From: Paracyclopina nana
Lineage: Eukaryota > Arthropoda > Copepoda > Cyclopoida > Cyclopettidae
Assembly (NCBI GenBank): GCA_019096065.1
Contig: JAGUCH010000006.1
Span: 4,360,001-4,424,000 of the forward strand
Direction of reading: 5' to 3'
DNA length: 64,000 nt
Translations under genes and position numbers: made by a program
The notes under the pieces: generated by a model
Told to the model about the DNA's origin: nothing
Database searches by the model: none
The model's input: only the letters and a program-made list of their open reading frames with translations
Shown: one piece after another, positions 46,746-61,766 of the stretch
Position numbering within the stretch: position 1 is the first letter of the stretch
Layout: every line of letters begins with the position of its first letter

Positions 46746-49700
46746 CTTCCACTGTGGAGGTAATAAAATCCCAAGGTTGAGTGAGCACGGGAAAAGCCCT
46801 TCTTCTCCTTCTTTCGCGAATGGGAAACAAGCTGAGATTAATGGAAATGAGAAGGTCAATGCAGGTCACCGTTTTATGTGCATGGGATGCTACACGTAGA
46901 GCAATTTGCTCAAGTATTCTATTCAAATTCAAATGCGAGCCTGAATATGAAAGGAAGAAAGAGCTCAAGAAAAGATGATGATTCCTTCTCAAAGGTTTCG
47001 CTTTTTATTAAGGTTAATCGACTCTTTTCATCGTGGATTTTGACTAGAATTATTCACCACATTTCCACGCCTTTTTCAGCCACTTGCAAAAATGCATTCC
47101 TTCATCTTTGAGGTAGATTTCTTTTTATTGAATGCTGTTTAGCATTTACGCAGTGCTGCATAAGCAATCAAGGCAATTTACTGCTACGGTCGGTCTAGAC
47201 GAGATCGGGTCATTTTCATATCAAATATTTATTTATGTGTGCTGAGCAAGAAAGGTCCGCATTATTGGCTTGTCAATCAACCAAAATATCTTGCCTCTAA
47301 TTGCGTCGCCATTGATAGACCAACTGAGTTACTACAGAACTCAGTTTCCTTTCGTTTGATCAATTTCATGCCTGAAAAGCTGCTGATAGAAAAGTGGATT
47401 CAAGATACTAATCCATGCAAAGCAGCATAAGAATTCTCCTCGCACAGAGACTGGTTTTGATATGGATTTGAGTGAAGGTACAGCGCATAGTTGTCAACTA
47501 CATTATTTCAGTGGCTCTGAAATTATTTCTGTTTTTGCCCCCTTTATTTTCTTATCGAGGCTTTGGCAGGAGACAATCCCTAAAAATGATAGCCAGCATT
47601 ATCAGGTCAGAGACCCAGCCATAAAACGGACGAGGCAGGCCTTTGATGCCAATTTAAAGCTACTCCATCAAAAACCCACCTTGCAAAACCTGGATCTGTG
47701 CCACGAAGATTAGGGTGATACAAAAAACGAAACTCTTCTCCTCTTTTATGACACATTTCGAATTCCATTGAGAGTCAATGACTTCAGGTTGAAGAAGAAA
47801 AAGATGAGGTGAATGACACAGGTTATTCTGATGTTTATCTCAACGCAAGTAACTGCACTAATGACATTCAGAGTAATGCCCACAAAAACTGAGCAACAAA
47901 GGGGAAATTCATTAATTTACTGGGACGCCCTCAAAAAGTGAAGTCACTGTAGCTCCCAAGAAAAAAAGAGTTCTCATAAACTTTGCTAACCCCTTTTTAC
48001 TAGCAGAAGTGATTTCATAAATTGACTTAATTGGTACAAATGTCAAACTCTAAAATGCTCATTTACCACTGCAACACATCACTTTGAAAGGAGTTGGGTG
48101 TCATTGTTTGTGAGTGTTAGTTAAAGTTGATAAATTTTTTACCAAGCTTTATTGCGAGAAGTGAGGTTTTTTTGCAGAGCTTTGACTCCTTTTGTCAAAA
48201 AACAGATGTTGCAGTCTTGAAATTCCATCTTGTGTAATTTTAATGGCATGAGGCCATTCCTCATCATAATTGGAGTAGCAACTTCTTTTCTGGTGCCAAA
48301 AAGAATTCAAGAAATTCAAAATGGAGCATTAAACTTTGTGATGCTGCTAGAGCATAAAAAAATCAATACAGTATGCCCCGGTTGAAAGGGTTTTTGCGAC
48401 TGTCAAGGTGCTTGGAATGTGAGAAATGCCACGAGAGAAAGAGCAATTTGTAAAGAGCTACTTTATTTGGGACATTAAGATCACAATCTGTCTTTTTCAT
48501 AGATCTTGATTAAATGGGCAAAAAATTCTGGCCACTAGGTTTATGAGCGGTCATATGGCGGATTAATACAGATATAGTATAAAAAAGATATTTTTAGCAG
48601 TTTGGAGGAGGGGCTTGTGTTTATCAAGTACCTTTGTGTGCTAAGCAGGGTCAGTGAACAAAAGGTTGCGTGGCTTCAATTTAGATAATTGCGATCAGTT
48701 TTGCGCAGCAGTCAGCGGATTAATAAAGACCCTTTGAGCTAGTCTTTTCAGGGAGGGAAAATAGGTAGAAAAACTAGCTAGGAAGCCAAGAATCTATCAG
48801 CAGCAATCTTGAAAAACAAAAAGTTTCCCCGCTCAAGCCACTAAAGGAGCAAATATCCTCCGGCCAATATCCATGTAAATTCAGCGTGGGCAAACCTTTT
48901 GCAACAAGTATAGTGGAGATCTCCAGCGCTGGAGAAAACCAATGTTTATGAGTGAATATGAGAAGAAAGACAACTCGAGGCCCCCTTTTTTGCTACTTCG
49001 CTCGTGACAAGATCTTCAAATTACAAAATCCTGCTATGCCACTTCACGTTGCGGAGGAAGGCAAATTAAAAGCCCCTAGCTCAGCAGAAGTAAAACGAGC
49101 TCAACATTAATTTGGCTTTTTTCCTTCATGGCCAGACGACTTAGCGCGCGCGGGTTGAAGTGCACAAAAGAAACAATAAAGACACTGCTATTTTTCCACT
49201 CAGCACTTTTTGCCGTTAGGAGAGACTGCAGAGGGCTTTCGGGAGCAATTTTACCAACTGTGAAAAAGTGATATTTATGCACAGCAACAATCATAAAAAT
49301 GCTAGCTGGCGTATCTCATTGCGCCAGTCTAGCTGTTTCTAAGTGAAATTGCTGATGTGTCGTCTAGTATCCGAATTTTAGGCATGGGGCCACGCGCGGT
49401 AAGCAGCTAGTGCTTGGTACAGCTGAACTCCATGCTTCATTTGTTGCTGGGTAAAAGTCGAAGGTTCAAGGCCGGCCACTGCCCAGACGCGAGCTCACTG
49501 ACGGACGCCGGCCGGTGTCTTGGCCAACTTGGCCTTTTTCGAACAAGGCCAGCGAACGCACACTCGTGTAACAGCAAATGCATGTGTATTTGTATGTTTG
49601 CAAAAAGTCCCAAGGTAAACATTGTCTTGAATCAACAAGAATTGTGTCTCGCAAAAGCTGGGCACTGACGGAAAAGGAGGAAAAAGAGCGATATATGTAT

Positions 49701-50791
49701 TTTAGAGGATTGACGTCACCGCGCCGCTCGCAAATAGCTTATGCTGCCTAATATTGTTACACGATCTGGCCTTGGCGGAATATTCGTGGAAAATAAAAGC
49801 ACTAAATATTTTAAGCTAAAAGTAGCACTTTGCACTAAATCGCAGGTGTGAAATTGAAAAGCATAATCAAATTTAGCATCTATGAATGTCCAAACAAACT
49901 GCTACTCATCATTTTTTCGTAAAATAGGCGAAGTCAATAATGCTTGGTAAATCCAGAGGTTGCCATGTTTTCCCAAGTAGTAGAATGTCAAAGAATAATT
50001 TTTACGGTAAATGTCCTACCTGACATCGCCACGATACAACCAAAAGCTCTCAAAAAATCTTGAATAAAAGCACTTTCTGTCACATGACTCATCGATAAAT
50101 TGCTTAAAGGAGCTGCATTTGTTGTGATTTTCTTATTGCTAGCAAGCGTGTTATTCTTTATTAATTGAGGAAATGGCCATTTTCTTGAGAAAAGCGCCAA
50201 TATTGCAATTATCGAATAGTTGCCACCAAAAGTAGCTCATTCGGTTAAAAAATGTCTTGAAGAAAAGAACGAGATCATTTTGCCCGCAAACGAAGTCATA
50301 ATTTTCTTTTTTTTTTGGAAAAAGTTGAGTTGTCCTTGAGCTCGTTTATTGACCTAGAGTTAGCTCCGAATTTGGGTGAATTTATGGGGGTGAAAACCGT
50401 CGTTGCTTTGCTAGCAGCACCTGTCTCGTAGAATACGTTTTTATGGGAAAACGAACTTCCAAACTGCGTTGGACGGTTTTACCATAGTAACACAGTAAAA
50501 TTTCCCCGACTCTGAGCTCAGACCTTCACTCATGAACTTGAAAGCAATGGGTCATTGGACCCCGAACGGTTTTCCAAATTTTACGAGAGTATCTCCTACA
50601 CTTGAAGGTCACTCGCATTAGTTTCCCTCCTATTTTTAGACAAAGAAAATGTCCAATATAATTGAAATTGATCTCTTATTTCTGCGTCACAGGGAATTCT
50701 CTGCCAGATATTGCCCATTTTTGCTTTTTCTTCCGCCTTCGCCGATAATTAGATAGTGAGCTAAAATATTTGCCCGACATTTATTCAATTA

Positions 50792-51000
50792 GGCCGTTCT
50801 CATATTGCCGGAAAAAGCTAAGCTAAGGTAAAAATAGCTAAGCTAAGGTGAAAATAGCTAAGCAAATGCTCAACATTTCAAGCAAAGTAGCTGCTTTTTG
50901 TGAATGTTGAGCGAAAAAACCGGTTTTCGTTGCATAATTTTTACCTTAGCTTAGCTAGTTTTACCTTAGCTTAGCTTTTTCCATCAATATGAGAACGGCC
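50792..51000. mobile_element. Foldback MITE, GGCCGTTCTCA family, copy 2 (209 bp)
   Basis: The ends GGCCGTTCTCATATTG and CAATATGAGAACGGCC form a perfect 16-bp inverted repeat. Pairing continues through AGCTAAGCTAAGGTAAAA-type motifs on both arms. TA lies outside each end (50790-50791 and 51001-51002), which fits a TA duplication. Compared with copy 1 at 14509, the termini, the AGCTAAG units and the inner CTCAACATT are shared. A TA duplication would suggest a Tc1/mariner-type source. Confidence 0.82.
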
Positions 51001-51002
51001 TA

Positions 51003-51860
51003 TTATCCATGTGAAAATCATACTTGAAATAAATTGCACCATATTAGGAATATGATACTGTCATCATAAAATGCGTTTTTCCTCACTATTACTTTTTCGA
51101 AGCTGGCAAATGTAGAAGTAGCACATGCCTAGCTTTTACTTTGATCATGCTTCAACATATAAAAGAACAAACGCAGAGCCCATTAATATTTCACAAATCC
51201 GTATTTATGGCATGCTCGTTGCTACTGTATAGCTCACTTGCGTATGAGACATTTGGCATGGAATGTCGTTATTTTTATTGATATCCATAACCCTAGAGAA
51301 TTTGGCACAAGTTTTTCACAGGCCGAGCGGCGCGAGGACAAAAAACCAGGCAGTATAAACTACGCTGCCATTATATAGAGTATGACCCTTGGGAAAAGAC
51401 AAAATCACAATGGTTATAGATTGGTATTTATGGCTTTGACCCAAAAAGCCAGAACCAGGCTGCCAAAATGGCAATTGAGGTGTGAACATCACCGCGCAGC
51501 TTCTCTTGTTACCAAGTGACCTAAAAAGAAATAATCACGTCTCTTTTTTTATCACACATATGTTGTATTACGTAAGCCACAAAACAAAGCACCATGAAGT
51601 GATGTTGCTGAAAATAATTCGCGTAAAATACAATGATCAAAATCTAGCCTCTGTCACATATACCTGCGCAATAAATCCAGGAAAATCACAGTGTTTGAAA
51701 GCAAATGAGTCGCACTTTTTAGATGGTAGAATTATTGCTGTGTTCACCTACCAAGGAAATTTTTCCCTTCCGTTAAACTGCGTTTTTCTTAAGCCTCCTA
51801 TTTCAGAACTGATCATTTTTATTCACTTTTCTTAGCTTCAATTAGACCACTTTTCCGACC
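51003..51860. other. Gene-free stretch
   Basis: One 117-codon frame (51482-51835) without a family motif. Nothing else was recognised. Confidence 0.35.
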
Positions 51861-51972
51861 TCTTTTGGTAATATTAGCTAGAAGTGTTTTGATTAATCAG
51901 AAGTACGAAAACTTAAGCATTACGTTTAAGGCTGTCGTAAGATTTTAAGGAAACGAGGCATAGATGAACACC
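51861..51972 (+). repeat. Dispersed repeat, copy A (about 112 bp)
   Basis: This stretch is the diverged reverse complement of 63889-64000. The shared blocks run in the same order: CTCTTTTGGT, GAAGTGTTTTGATTAATCAG, AAGTAC, then TTTTAAGGAAA, GAGGCATAG and TGAACACC. The similarity stops at both ends of copy A. It has no coding capacity. The family is unknown. Confidence 0.7.
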
Positions 51973-54900
51973 CTATATGTAATTGGTCAGAGATTGAATG
52001 TGTATGAAATATTTCCTGCAAAAGATAACTCATTGTCACTAAACAAGCCTGAACTCCACCTAAAACTGCAAGTTGTCACATCTGCATTTCATAATTCAAG
52101 CAAAAATGTGATATACGTACAATGGTAAAAAAATCTGCTAGACGTACGTACATTCATAGTCGAAATGCGACATAAGTGGTCTTAGATCTACGTCAGAAAA
52201 CGTAAGAACTATATGGCTCATATTTCGTTCCTTTTGAAAAGTGAAAGCCCTCCTCTCTTCCTCACTCGCTACCAAAAAAAACCACCTAGTGAGAGCACCA
52301 TTAAAGCCAGCTTCAGTGACTAAGGCCCCTTTTTTCGCCTTTGCAGTGGAAGTCTTCTGGGAAATGAGGGCCACGAGCACGTATCGCTTTCAAATTGGGG
52401 AGGCTATTGCGGCCAAATTAATCCAGCTGCGGCATAAAGGCTTGATTCAGTAGTAGTTGTAGCACTTCTGTCAAAACAGCTCGAATCCATAAATCTTGCC
52501 TATCTCGACAACCGTGGCTCGCTAAATCGCGATCACAGAGGGAAAAAAGCTAAAACGCGCGAGCTCTTCACGCCAGGATGGCTTTTGCATGCCAACTTAT
52601 CTCGAATTCTCAGCAGTCTACGGGGTTTGTTAACCCTTTTCGTCCGATGTGCAGGGGTTAAAAAACTCATCAGCACGTCTGATCCCCTGTGTTCAGAATG
52701 GGCAAGAGAGCATATGTTGTGTCTGTCTCATCATAGCCATCATACTATTATGGATGGCTTTCACCCCACCCAGGGGAAGTTTGGCACCCAGCTAGCTGCG
52801 GAACGGGGAGCAATGACCAATTTCCAGACTGCTATTGCAACAGGTTGAGTGATAAACGTTTGATAGTTCCGTCGAGACCCAATCTTCTTCCCATGGAAGC
52901 CTTAATTGATTTCTACGAGCTCGTAAAATAGAAGGAGGTTTATTGTTGTACAATCGACTCGAGCCTTTTCTTTCTTTCTCCTGTTCTTACATGCTTTATA
53001 TGTGCTCTCACGACTGCACATTAATCAGGGATGAGAACAATGAGAGTAGTATTCCGGATTAACTTTGAATTTCTCGGCAAGAAAATCCAAAGGATGATGA
53101 TGTCATGCGAGCAATATGGTATATGGTCACTTGCTAGCTTCAACTCTGACATCATCAACTAAATTGGCTCAACCCGAAAACGGTAGCTCACTCAGTCGGA
53201 GAGCTAGACTTTTATCTAATAATCAACTCAGACTACATACTCCCCAGTCAGCCAGGAGAAGATCAATTTTGACCATCATCCATTTGCCAGACCAGACACT
53301 TTTTGAAGCATTTCAATCCTTGCAGCTAACTAATGTCCCTGATTTATAGGCTTTGCTGGCAAAAATGGCCCTTGGAACTATTTAACTCTGAGTCTACTAT
53401 GTCTGGATAGGGTACAGAGTTGTTGCAGAGCTGCAATGGCAGCAAGCAGTCGAAAAATAATGCTCAAAGGATAATTTTTCCCTCTCACTTTGGCCGTCTC
53501 GATTTCCATCCGTCCGCTAAGGGACAAAATCGTCTGGTGATGATCATCAGACGTCTGATAGTCACACCAAACTGTATTCTTTCAGCTTGCTCATCTGAAG
53601 CCTAATGAACTAACTGTTGGTCTTTGACGATGCCAATTTTCAGCTTATTTTCGGGATTAGTAGGGAGAAGGGACTGTGCCCCAACCATACAGGGTTGATT
53701 GTCTGGGATTTACGACATTTTGGCGCTTTGTCATACTGTCTGGAGTAATAACTGAGACAACGGGTGAATAACGCTGGTAATTGGTAAACAATAACAAAAG
53801 CAGCGCGCGACAACAAGCCTCAAAAATTCACGGTAAATATTCATTTATGTCGGTTTTTACAAAATAGATGAGCGGTGCCGTTCTCTCCTGGGGTTCAAAT
53901 CAGCCATGCTTGTTAGCATTCAACCGGGGATCACTTGAAAAATCTGTCATCATCACGATTTTACGATGACATTGGATTCACTCAATTTTATTGTGCGCAC
54001 ATACAATAAAACGGGGCACGTAGAGCATTAAAAAGTCAATGTTAGCTCTAAAAGGGGTCATTGCACCATCATCACAGTAGGAGACAGATGATGCGTTTAA
54101 TCCGTTAACGCTACAATGAATGAACACCATTTTTCACTCTTTCAGGCCTCCCAACTTTTCGAGCTGTTTTCCTTAGTTGCAAGATGGTTCCTTCTTCAGA
54201 AGAGTTCAATTCATCAAGCATTTTTTTGTTTATTTAACATAGAAAATTTGTCATTGCCAGCTGCATGCTGGATGGGAAATGAAGACACCATCTGAAAGAT
54301 CCGTCGTGTGACTTTTCACCAGATTTGGGAATCCTCCTTCACACCCACTGGCTTTTGAGCAGTGACCCTGAAAAATGCCAAAGTCTGCTCTGCCGCTTCT
54401 TCTCCATCTCACCCTCAATGTGAGAGATGTCCTTGCCTTGGTGGGAATCTGTTGCCAACCTCGGGTGTAATCTGAGGCTGTTTCAAATGTGGTTCAGAGG
54501 CTGCTCATGACCTCAGAACTATTTACAGCCGCCAGCCAATAACGCGCACACCAGCGCGTGTCTGACTGATGATCCATCTATCCTGGCTACCATCTAAAAC
54601 ACAGCAGGCTTTTTTGCGTCAAAAAAGTGAACTTGGACCGAATAGGGACTTGAGAGCCTTGGCACTCGTGAAGACAGGATTTTTTAAGGTAAGGCCTGCG
54701 TAAAAGTGTAGCCTGTGTCCCTGTGTGGGATGAGGTCGTTGTCATCCACTCCCGTAGTTTCTCGCCGCCCTAGCAACGCGAATGGTTATTTCCAGACATG
54801 TACAGTCTGGAAATTTCACCCCGTCTATTCAACAAATGCGTGGTTATAAACTACTAGTACTGTAGTAGTGCACATGTCCCTCCCAGACAACAACGGGATG

Positions 54901-57900
54901 TCGGGGGCTTTTTCGCGCCCATTTTTTCACCAATAATGTATATCATGGCTAACTACCGAATTGATCGACACTTTTATGGCGATGGGTCAATTGGCTGGAT
55001 GTCAGGCTAAAAATCCAGTTATAGCTGTTTCCTCCCTTCTTTTTTTCACTTGTTTTCTTGGGAAAAAGTGTGAAAATGAAAAAGCCTGAGATTGACTGAG
55101 AATGAATGAAGTGTTACTTTTTAGCACAAAAGAGTTATTTTCGTTCGTGACGTTTGAACTTAGGTTCATTACTTTTTTGCTTCTGCCTCCTTTGGCTCAG
55201 GTCAAAAGAATTGTGAAGTCATTTTGAGAGCTCTTTTTTGAAAGCATTTGGGTATGACCTCAAAAGCTGCAAAGTCAGGAAAAAAATCAATCTACTCGCA
55301 TCAATGCCTAAAGCTTGCATAAATCACCCAAGAACCTGTGAAAAGGGCGAATTAAGGCTGGCACTATTCGTATTAACCCATAAATGTCGGGTTTTATAGC
55401 AGAAAAAATCTCAATGGATGTGGTTTAGTGTATGAGTGTGTCTTGCTGTCACTACATAATTCAGACTTTAATCTGTTAATGGTCTTATTTCGTTGGTACT
55501 ATGTACAGCGATCTAGGGAGGATAATGGCTTTCAAGCCTCTTAAGAAATTGCTTGTTTTTGCTCAAAAAAAGCCAGAGTTCATGCGCAACTTTATGTTGA
55601 TTTTATCAGTTTGAAAATTGAGCCTGATATCAGACGTTATTCATTTTCCCCCCGTGAATGAAGAGACCAGATTATGGACCTCATCAGGTGTTGTGGCTCT
55701 AATAAAGTCATATAGCTTAGAAGTGTGTAAAACTCGTTCAAGTGGAAATGATGGGCCATAAAATCAGGCTTCCAATTTTAGCCACTACTGCCACACCACC
55801 AAAGAAAAAGCCACAAAAGCTGACAGCAGACTTCATGCGACAAAACAGTAGAAGTAGTGTAAAAACTAGTTGTACGTACATCCATAAAATCTGTGTTGCT
55901 GAGGCTGCAAAAAAGGGCCAATAAAAGTCACTCGGCTTAAAGGAATTGAGGAAATAGCACGTAACGGCTTCATTCTACGCGAAATGAGTGAAAACTGCTC
56001 TACTGACAATCATTGTGAATTGCTCCAATTTCTTGAGGCTTTTGTCTCATCAAGCTAAATACACTTGGCTATAACAGCAGCTTGATAATTTGATAGACAT
56101 GTGCGCTAGTGCATTGATTGATTTGTTTGAAATCTGAGCAAGGCTCTGAAGAGTCACAAAAAATGTGCCAGTTTATACACTCACTAAAGCTCAAATAGAG
56201 CTAGCAATTTTAGGGGTGTGTTTTTGCTGCTGCTAGACATCAAAATACTTTGTCGGCCAACGACCCTAGCAACATTGTTATAATGCGAGTTTGGGGGTTG
56301 AATGAACCGAAACAAACAACAAGAACAAGCTCTAATGCTGAACGAAGCGAGCTCTAGACGCTGCGTCCCAAGGGAATTTTTCCTCCATTGAAAATCAGTG
56401 ATGTCTTTGTCTTTCTGTTTATGACCCAATCCAGACTCACTTTTTTTAAAACATTTCAACTCGTGGGAGGGTGTGAAACAAAAACAAGATGACTTTTTGG
56501 CGATTTATTGGGGCAGCAGGGCTAACTAGCTAGGATGTGTGTCTCAAATTTTTTGCTCTGTTGACTTCACATTTTTGGCCGTGTCTGGACTTTTATAAGC
56601 TCCTATTTGGGGAAATATCAGTTTGCTTCGCAGATCTGCTACTTGCTAGGAAATTCAATAGCCTGGTTGACAACTGCGATTACTTGCTGCTGTTTTCCTC
56701 AATAAACGAGGAATTTGCCTTCTCTTTCCTTCAAATTCCTACGTAACTTCTTCTTTCTTGATTGACAAATCTGGAAAGGAAACGGGAAAAAACGACACTG
56801 GACAGTTTTCCTTTGAAACTCGTTGAACCAAAAATGTGAATGTCAAAGCTCAAAAAGTGGCTGTTGCCAAGAGAAGAAAATGCATATACTATAATAATGG
56901 TCTGTTCAATTGTAGTCGTATGTGCCATTTTGAATATTGTAAAAAGTAGCTAACTGTCAATGTCTCGATGCTAATCTAGTATTTCAAAGCTTCGCTGCTT
57001 CTAGCTGCCCTGTATTTAGTATTGGTAGTGTGGTGAGATAAGCTCTTGGCCAGCCAGCCGTCTGGACACCAATATATGCTGGTAGTGGACAGTCACCCAA
57101 ATTGCCCATGAATCACCATAAGGAGCAAATTGTTGCTGCTCATTCTCTTCTACGTACGCTAGTAAAGCTGCATCGTAGGACGTTTGTCGTATTTACTATA
57201 AGAGAAAGTCATCATCTTTTTTATGGCAGCTCGACTCACCAGCTTTCAAGGGTGAGCTCAGCGTTATATTTGAATGTCTGACGCAGAAACAACAATTTCC
57301 ATGTAGGAATATCCTGTCAAGGCAATAAAACCTTCTCCAAAACATCCTTTGCTTTGGTGGCGGACACACTCGTGTGCTCCCTTAATTATGCAGCCATTTG
57401 TACGCTTTCCAGCCTCGAAAAAGCCATTTTGAGGGGTCAATTTGCTGTTGCTACCATGATCGCGCGTACGAGTGCGAGTTTGAGCAGATGAATCCCGCCA
57501 TACCGGACAAAATATTGTGGCTTAGTCAAAAAGTAGTATGGAGCATGTCTGGAATCCTGTAGTACTACGAAACGAACGAACGTGCGTATTTGTAGTAACT
57601 AAAAGAATGGGGACGAAAACGAGACGTCTGATGATGAGAGAGAGAGACGACGGACGCACAGCGACGCATTTTGACGCTCCCACGTGCGAGATCATCGTAA
57701 AACTCTTTTATTACATCAACGTGTTGCCAAGGGCAACTTTCCTGTCCAAATGATACTCCCGTTGCGTCAGCCTCAGTTTTTGGGCCGTATTCAACCTCCA
57801 TTCATTCACCATAGTAGGCATGTCATATATGTCTTTTTTTAATAAATTCCCTATAGGAATAAGCATCAACTTGATGCTATGAACTAGACAAATGTATTGG

Positions 57901-60900
57901 TTTTCTCCTTTTTCTCGGTGATCCCGGTAATCTTTCGCCTTTTGGCTCGGGAAATATGATGGTAAACAAGCACAATTAGTGGATAAATCTCGTCTCGAGC
58001 TGCTGCTGCCGTTAAAATCTGTCCAATTTGTCATGGCTAGACACATATCCGACGACTGGGGAAAAAATTCCGTCATATGCCACAGCCAAAGTAGATGACA
58101 CACAAATAATGGTTGTCATAATGACTCATGATTTTCTCGCGCGCGAGCATGGAGCATCAGTCATAACATCACTTCTAGGAATTTGTGAGTTCATCATCCC
58201 AGCAGCAGCGAATTGCTATCACGAAAAAGTGTCAGGTCAGGCCACTTAAATAACATCAGCATTGTGCGTTTTATCACACTTTTGACATGTCTAACGTGAC
58301 AGTCGAGACAATAAGGATTGCTTTACCAAAGTGGCAACGTCTATAAAAAGATTCATGCTAGCATTTTCCCTGATATCTTTGGTAGCGTACAAAGAATCAC
58401 GCAAATAGAGGGCTATCAAATTGATCATTAAGCTAACTACTTGCATAAAAATAGTTGGTTATGAAATATGATATTTTCCTGGAGAAAAAAGGTAAAAGCT
58501 GTTTTACCCTGACAATGCCTTATTATTTATGATCCTGAACCTTTCAGATATGCACCTCAGTAGCAAAGGGATGACAAGCGAATTTTCTCCAAAAATCCTC
58601 GTCTCATCTTAGTCATTGTTATTCATATAGCCCTCGAGGGCAACTTCCATGAAAAGGGAAACCGTCTCAAGGTCAGGTCAGCCAGGCTCCCTATAATTAA
58701 ACTCCATGCTTTTCTTGTCGAAGAGAAAAATCCAGAGTCTTGCCAAATTAAATTGGAAAATGTTTATCCCCGAGCTTTTGCAATAAAGCTCCAGCATGGG
58801 AATCTAGGCCAAAATTTCTCGTGTGCGGATGCATAGCCCGTCTGAAATGCAAAATTCATACATGCTGCTTCTTGGGGATGATCCGAACAGCTGCCGTTTG
58901 AGACTACATAATGCGTCAGTCTACTGACGCAGACACGCGCGTTCGCTTTCAGCTAGTTGCTAACCGTCTACATGTCTGGAACCACACATCAAGCAAGTCT
59001 AGGGCGACAGCGGAGCAGCTTCAATAGAGAATCTTGTTGCTCCGTTAAGTCCACACCAATTACTGGGTCAATGGCTGGTGCAGGTCTTTTCTTTGCTTGA
59101 TATAGCCTTTTTGATGTCCTTTCTTTGTCCTCCCCAGAATTAGGCCGGCTTGAACAGTTACTGTTGTCAACGTTTCTGCTCTGTCTGGAATTGTAGGAAA
59201 AGGGGTGGTAAAAATGACGAGGAGCTCGTGATAACACCTTTATGGATATGGTGCTTTATTTAGAAGCACGAAGGGTAAGTTGTCTGTCCTCTCCCATCAT
59301 TAATCTTGCGGTGGTTTTTGAACAGGAAAATCAAACGGCTTTTATACAGGAGCAAAGCTACTGAATAATTGCTCTCGTTTCCTTTGGATACCCGGCCATC
59401 GAGTGCTTTTCTTTTTAGCGCCAAAATCAGTTGAAACTGAGTGAAGGGGGCAAAAAGTGCAATAAAGCTTTTGTGTGACCAGCCTGCACTTGGGCACACC
59501 CGCAATGCACTTTTACAGTTTCCTGGGCGCCCAAGCAGAAACCAGCAGCAGCAGTAATCTGGTCAAAGCTGAAGGGCCGAGTTTTGACCCAAATTCGGCT
59601 GTTGCCAGGTCCTTTACTGCTAGCTAGGAAGCATGCTTATTTGAGGATCATTGCAAACGCTCCTGAAGGTCACACGAGTCTTCTTCTTCTTCCCGCCGCC
59701 GCCCGCCCCAATTTTTGTGATCGGGTTGCTTCCAAAGAGAAAACCCGACGTCTAGGTCTGCTAACTGCGCTCGCTGAATGTTGGACTCCTGCTACATATA
59801 CCAAACGAAAATTCCGCGACGTCTGAAAATACTGATTGGAAGTCCAGAATCATAACAAATGCTCTACTTACTGTATTTATGTTGTCTTTGTTCTTCTCGA
59901 TGACATGTGGGCGTATATGGTGATTGACAGAGCTTTTGTTGAATAATCAGAGTGCTGAGCAGCTTTGACTGCCGAGATCAGCAATTGTTTTTGTTGTTGT
60001 GAGCTACTAGCACGCGACGCTACGTTCCGTCAGTCTGGAGTCACGCAACCTTTTAATTTGCTAAAACTTGCAGACAGATACTGAAGACGCTGCTGATGGC
60101 CTCTTAACCTTTCGCTCTTTTTGTCGCATTTATAAATCTTTTAACACTTTTGCAAGCAGCGATGTAAATAATTTTCTTGGGTCACCGGATGTTTTGACAA
60201 AAAATTCTGTAGTGATGAGGGACAAAAATTGCAAAAGCATTGGCTTTCACAAATGTTGCTTTTGACCCAGTTTCCTAATGGACAGCTCAGAGAGCAGAAA
60301 CCAGGCCAGAACAACTCTCGTGCAATCTGAGCTTCCTTCTACTGACCTCTGAGGTCAGCAGCAACTCATTCATTTGCCCAATCTTATGACCCGAGACCAA
60401 TTTGCGTACGCAACTACGCACAGTTCTAGCTGGCAAAGAGGAAAAACTAGAAGGATTTCCCAAGATTCTCTAGCTGCTCAATCTGGACATCTCTTGGCAG
60501 TTGTACCCAAGCCCTGTATCTAAATTGAAAAATTCAGCCAATACAAAAAAGGAAGGCCCCTTTCAGCTTCTACTATTTTGAGGCCACATGCACTTCTAAA
60601 GCACTTGCCTGGAGGGTTTTGCAAAACTTATCAACTTTTTGTAGTGGTGGTGGGAAGTTTCAAAATGATGAAGTTTGCACCAGACTAAACATCTGTCAAG
60701 AGAGTTGGGCCAAGATAAATAGCTTTTTTCGAGAGCTATTCAAGTAGCATGGCGCAGGAAAATTTGCGCTTATAAACTGACATATGCTTACGTGTAAAAC
60801 CCAGGCAGAATTTTGCGCATCACTCATGCAAAGAAAATTGAATGTAGGAAAATTCTGTAAAGTTCTACTTCAGCTTTTCACTTTGCAAACGAAAGAGCCA

Positions 60901-61764
60901 GCGAGTTCCTCAAGTCGATCAGTTTCTAGCTTGGGCTGAGATCACCTGCATATCATGGCTGATAAATTGCTGGCAGCTTAAAAGCGTGTTCTTAAAATTC
61001 TTTTATGGCTGTTGAAAAAATTGTCCTTGAAGATGTTCTTGAAGGCTGGCAAATTTTCTGGAATGGATGAAAGGCCTCACCTGCATATTGTATAGTATGA
61101 TCTGAGTTATCTGCAATTTAGCTTGGAAACTGCTCCGCTAACAGAAAAAAACTTTGTACCATTTTTCGCGAAACTGTTCGTGTCTAACTTTTTTTCATTC
61201 GTGCCGAAAAAATTACACAATTCCAGCTATGCATTTTTTATGGTGGCCAACAGAACGGGAGTATTTTCGGAAAGAGACGTCAACATTGGCCACACCCTGA
61301 CAATTCACAAATTATTAGCAAGTATCAAAATGTATTTAGCAACCAATTACCAAAAATACGAGCAATTAAAATCGCTATATACGTGCAATTAAAAGCAACG
61401 TGTGTGTTTGAGAAAGCTTGTCTGCTTTAAAAAGAGGGAAAAAGGGGTCACAAATTTGCGGCAAAATGTACACCTTCCTAAAATGCTTTGGGACATAATT
61501 GCCCCATGTTCTCAATTACATACTCAATTAAGCTGGCTCCATGCCCTCGGTGGGCAAGACAGAGAGCTGATTTCAAATTAGAAAGCCAAATAAAGTACAA
61601 GTTGAGCAATGATACATTCCCATTGATGTATCCAATCAACAAGCAACAAAATTGCTTTTTCCAATTAAGCAAACCATGCATAAACTACTTTGCACCACTT
61701 TGGCCAAGTAAAAATCACTCAATTACGTTTCCATACAGCATGACTTATTTTTATGTTTATCTGA
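51973..61764. other. Long gene-free stretch
   Basis: About 9.8 kb without a supportable gene. The open frames are short (the longest is 130 codons, minus strand, 57711-58103), overlap others and lack motifs. Several A/T runs occur, but I recognise no transposon or RNA gene. Confidence 0.4.
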
Positions 61765-61766
61765 AT

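Larger units (their letters stand above)
38370..50789. other. Long gene-free stretch
   Basis: About 12.4 kb of mostly AT-rich DNA. It includes a GC-richer patch at about 38900-39350 with a CTCF-like motif, (CAT)5 at 46731-46745, and a second CTCF-like motif near 45475. The longest open frame is 159 codons (41698-42177) without any motif. No gene, RNA gene or clear transposon was recognised. Confidence 0.4.

Noticed and set aside
53885..53910. GGTTCAAATC, like a tRNA B box
   Set aside because: No matching acceptor stem or A box within 60-90 bp.
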